Origin: Actinomycetes bacterium
GTDB taxonomy: Bacteria > Actinomycetota > Actinomycetes > Mycobacteriales > Mycobacteriaceae
Assembly: GCA_023388385.1 (NCBI GenBank)
Contig: JAEWGK010000096.1
Coordinates: 1-6,181 of the forward strand
Reading direction: 5' to 3'
Length of the DNA: 6,181 bases
Part shown: positions 4,685-6,181 of the stretch, one piece after another
How the letters are laid out: each line of letters opens with the position of its first letter
Numbering within the stretch: position 1 is the stretch's first letter
Translations under genes and position numbers: made by a program
The notes under the pieces: generated by a model
What the model saw: the letters and a program-made list of their open reading frames with translations, nothing else
Database searches by the model: none
What the model was told of the DNA's origin: nothing

Positions 4685-6181
4685 ATGAACACGGCGACAG
4701 AGGTGGACCGGCGTCCCGCGCTGATCCGCGAATACGACCTCGCCGGGCTCGTCGTCGCGGCGCTCGCCGCGGCTTCCGCCTACACCCCGTCGCTGCTGCC
4801 GCGCACGTGGTTCTACCAGGGGCTCGTCGCCGGCATCGCCGCACTGCTCGGCTACGGCACCGGCGTCGTCCTGCACCGGCTGTGGGACGCCGTGGTCCGG
4901 GTCATGTCGCGCTCGCCGCGCCTGCACGCGGCTGCTGACGCCGGATGGGCACGCCTGCGGGCCGTCGTTCCGGGCCGGGTGCACCGGGAGCACGTCGCAT
5001 CATGGGCGCAGGTGGCGGGCGTCGTCATGCTCGTCGCCGTGCTGGCGGGGTCCCTGTGGGCGTCCATCGGCTGGCAGCGGGCGCTGGCCGCCGAGATGTC
5101 GGCGCCGCTGCCCGGCCCGGGGCACGTCCTGCTCGCCCTGGCGACGTCGCTGCTGACGTGGTGGCTGCTGCTCATGGGCGCCCGCGGTCTCGGGTCGTGG
5201 GCGAATGCGATGCACCAGCTGCTCCACCGCGCCGGGCTGGGGGAGAGCACGGCCGTCGCCGTCGCCTGGACAGCGGTCGCGCTGGTGCTGACGCTCGCGG
5301 TCGGCGTCGTCATCCCCTCCGTCGGCGTGCGCCTGGCGGAGCCCTACTTCGTCGACCAGAACCGCACCTACCGTCAGGACTTGCGGAACCCCGCCGTGCC
5401 GGAGCGCGCGGCGGGGCCCGGCTCCGCCATCGACTGGGAGGGTCTGGGCTACGAGGGCTCCCGCTTCATCGCCGACGGCCTCTACGCCGGCCAGCTGGAG
5501 CAGCTCACCGGCCGGCCCGCCCGCGAGCCCATCCGCCTCTACGCGGGCCTGGGCAACGGGGAGACGATGGGGGACCGTGCCGCGCTGCTCGTCGACGAGC
5601 TGGAGCGGACGCACGCCGAGGACCGCGAGGCCGTCATGATCATGCCGGTCACCGGCACCGGCTGGGCCAACCCCGTCTCCGCGCAGGCATTCGAGCTGCT
5701 CCACGACGGCGACACCGCCGTCGTCAGCGCCCAGTACGGCGTGCTGCCGAGCGCCCTGTCGGTTTTCGTCGACCGCAACATCGCCGCAGACCCGTCGCGC
5801 GAGCTCGTCGCCGCCGTGTCCGCCTGGTGGTCGCGCATCCCGGAGGATCGGCGGCCGAAGCTGTACCTCTATGGTGAGTCGCTGGGCACCCAGGGCGTCG
5901 AGGCCGGGCTGACCTCCATGTGGCCGATGGGCCTGCTGCCCGATGGTGTGCTCATGGTCGGACCTCCCCAGGGCAACGACATCCACAGCTGGTTCACCGC
6001 CCGCCGTGAACCCGGCTCCCCGGAGCGCCGCCCCGACGGCCCGCCGATGTCCGGCGTCCGCTTCGCGGAGAGCAGCGGCGACGCCGTCGTCCGCGCGCAG
6101 GACCCGGCGTGGGGCGACTTCCGCATCCTCTACATGCAGCACGACACGGACCCGGTCGTGTGGTGGTCGCCGAGCCTTATC
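4685..6181 (+). CDS. Abhydrolase_9 family membrane protein (Rv2510c-like), 3' end outside the window
   Basis: 499 codons are visible with no stop, so the gene continues past the right edge. The N-terminal half has five hydrophobic segments (about 19-38, 46-63, 107-130, 147-166 and 189-210), with the SLLPRTWFYQG signature at 36-46. The C-terminal half is an alpha/beta-hydrolase: TGTGWANP, then a nucleophile elbow GESLG (397-401) with Ser399, and HDTDPVVWW with Asp489 as the likely catalytic acid. The catalytic His should lie beyond the window. If the N-terminus is cytoplasmic, five segments place the hydrolase domain outside the membrane. These signatures match Abhydrolase_9 with its N-terminal partner domain, as in Rv2510c. 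Substrate is unknown. Its position divergent from cmrA suggests an envelope-lipid role, but that is inference. The ATG at 4685 fits the first segment; an ATG at 4675 is out of frame. Confidence 0.93.
   Translation, partial: MNTATEVDRRPALIREYDLAGLVVAALAAASAYTPSLLPRTWFYQGLVAGIAALLGYGTGVVLHRLWDAVVRVMSRSPRLHAAADAGWARLRAVVPGRVHREHVASWAQVAGVVMLVAVLAGSLWASIGWQRALAAEMSAPLPGPGHVLLALATSLLTWWLLLMGARGLGSWANAMHQLLHRAGLGESTAVAVAWTAVALVLTLAVGVVIPSVGVRLAEPYFVDQNRTYRQDLRNPAVPERAAGPGSAIDWEGLGYEGSRFIADGLYAGQLEQLTGRPAREPIRLYAGLGNGETMGDRAALLVDELERTHAEDREAVMIMPVTGTGWANPVSAQAFELLHDGDTAVVSAQYGVLPSALSVFVDRNIAADPSRELVAAVSAWWSRIPEDRRPKLYLYGESLGTQGVEAGLTSMWPMGLLPDGVLMVGPPQGNDIHSWFTARREPGSPERRPDGPPMSGVRFAESSGDAVVRAQDPAWGDFRILYMQHDTDPVVWWSPSLI

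Overview
The window is about 70% GC by eye and looks like a high-GC member of the Mycobacteriales, most likely a Corynebacterium or close relative. The reasons are a mycolate-reductase-type SDR (CmrA), an LppS/LdtMt2-like L,D-transpeptidase lipoprotein and an Abhydrolase_9 membrane protein near orn and tRNA genes. From memory, this grouping matches the Rv2509 to Rv2518c neighbourhood of Mycobacterium tuberculosis. I had no database access, so all family assignments rest on motifs and recalled family sequences.

Layout from left to right: tRNA-Lys(CUU) on the minus strand (2-74) with a near-consensus promoter; a gene-free stretch of about 440 bp (151-588); an L,D-transpeptidase lipoprotein on the plus strand (589-1815) with a strong GC hairpin after it; a relic region (about 1944-2811); a perfect 12-bp-stem hairpin; tRNA-His(GUG) on the minus strand (2897-2970) with its own promoter; orn (3094-3738) and cmrA (3735-4535) on the minus strand, overlapping by 4 nt as an operon; and a divergent Abhydrolase_9 gene (4685 onward) that runs off the right edge.

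The cell-envelope theme is clear. The transpeptidase makes 3-3 peptidoglycan cross-links, CmrA performs the final reduction in mycolic acid synthesis, and the Abhydrolase_9 protein is a polytopic membrane hydrolase of unknown substrate beside it. Orn finishes RNA turnover and is apparently translationally coupled to CmrA.

The most notable region is 1944-2811. It holds the 3' part of a NarL/LuxR response regulator on the minus strand and the 3' part of an ABC-transporter ATPase on the plus strand, joined at their broken 5' ends. This is what an internal deletion of a divergent two-component-system/ABC-transporter locus would leave. The closest known arrangement is the corynebacterial heme-responsive chrSA/hrtBA locus; that identity is inference. 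Neither remnant has a frameshift or internal stop, so the deletion is recent, or the join is an assembly error. I see no CRISPR array, IS element, phage gene or convincing new system.
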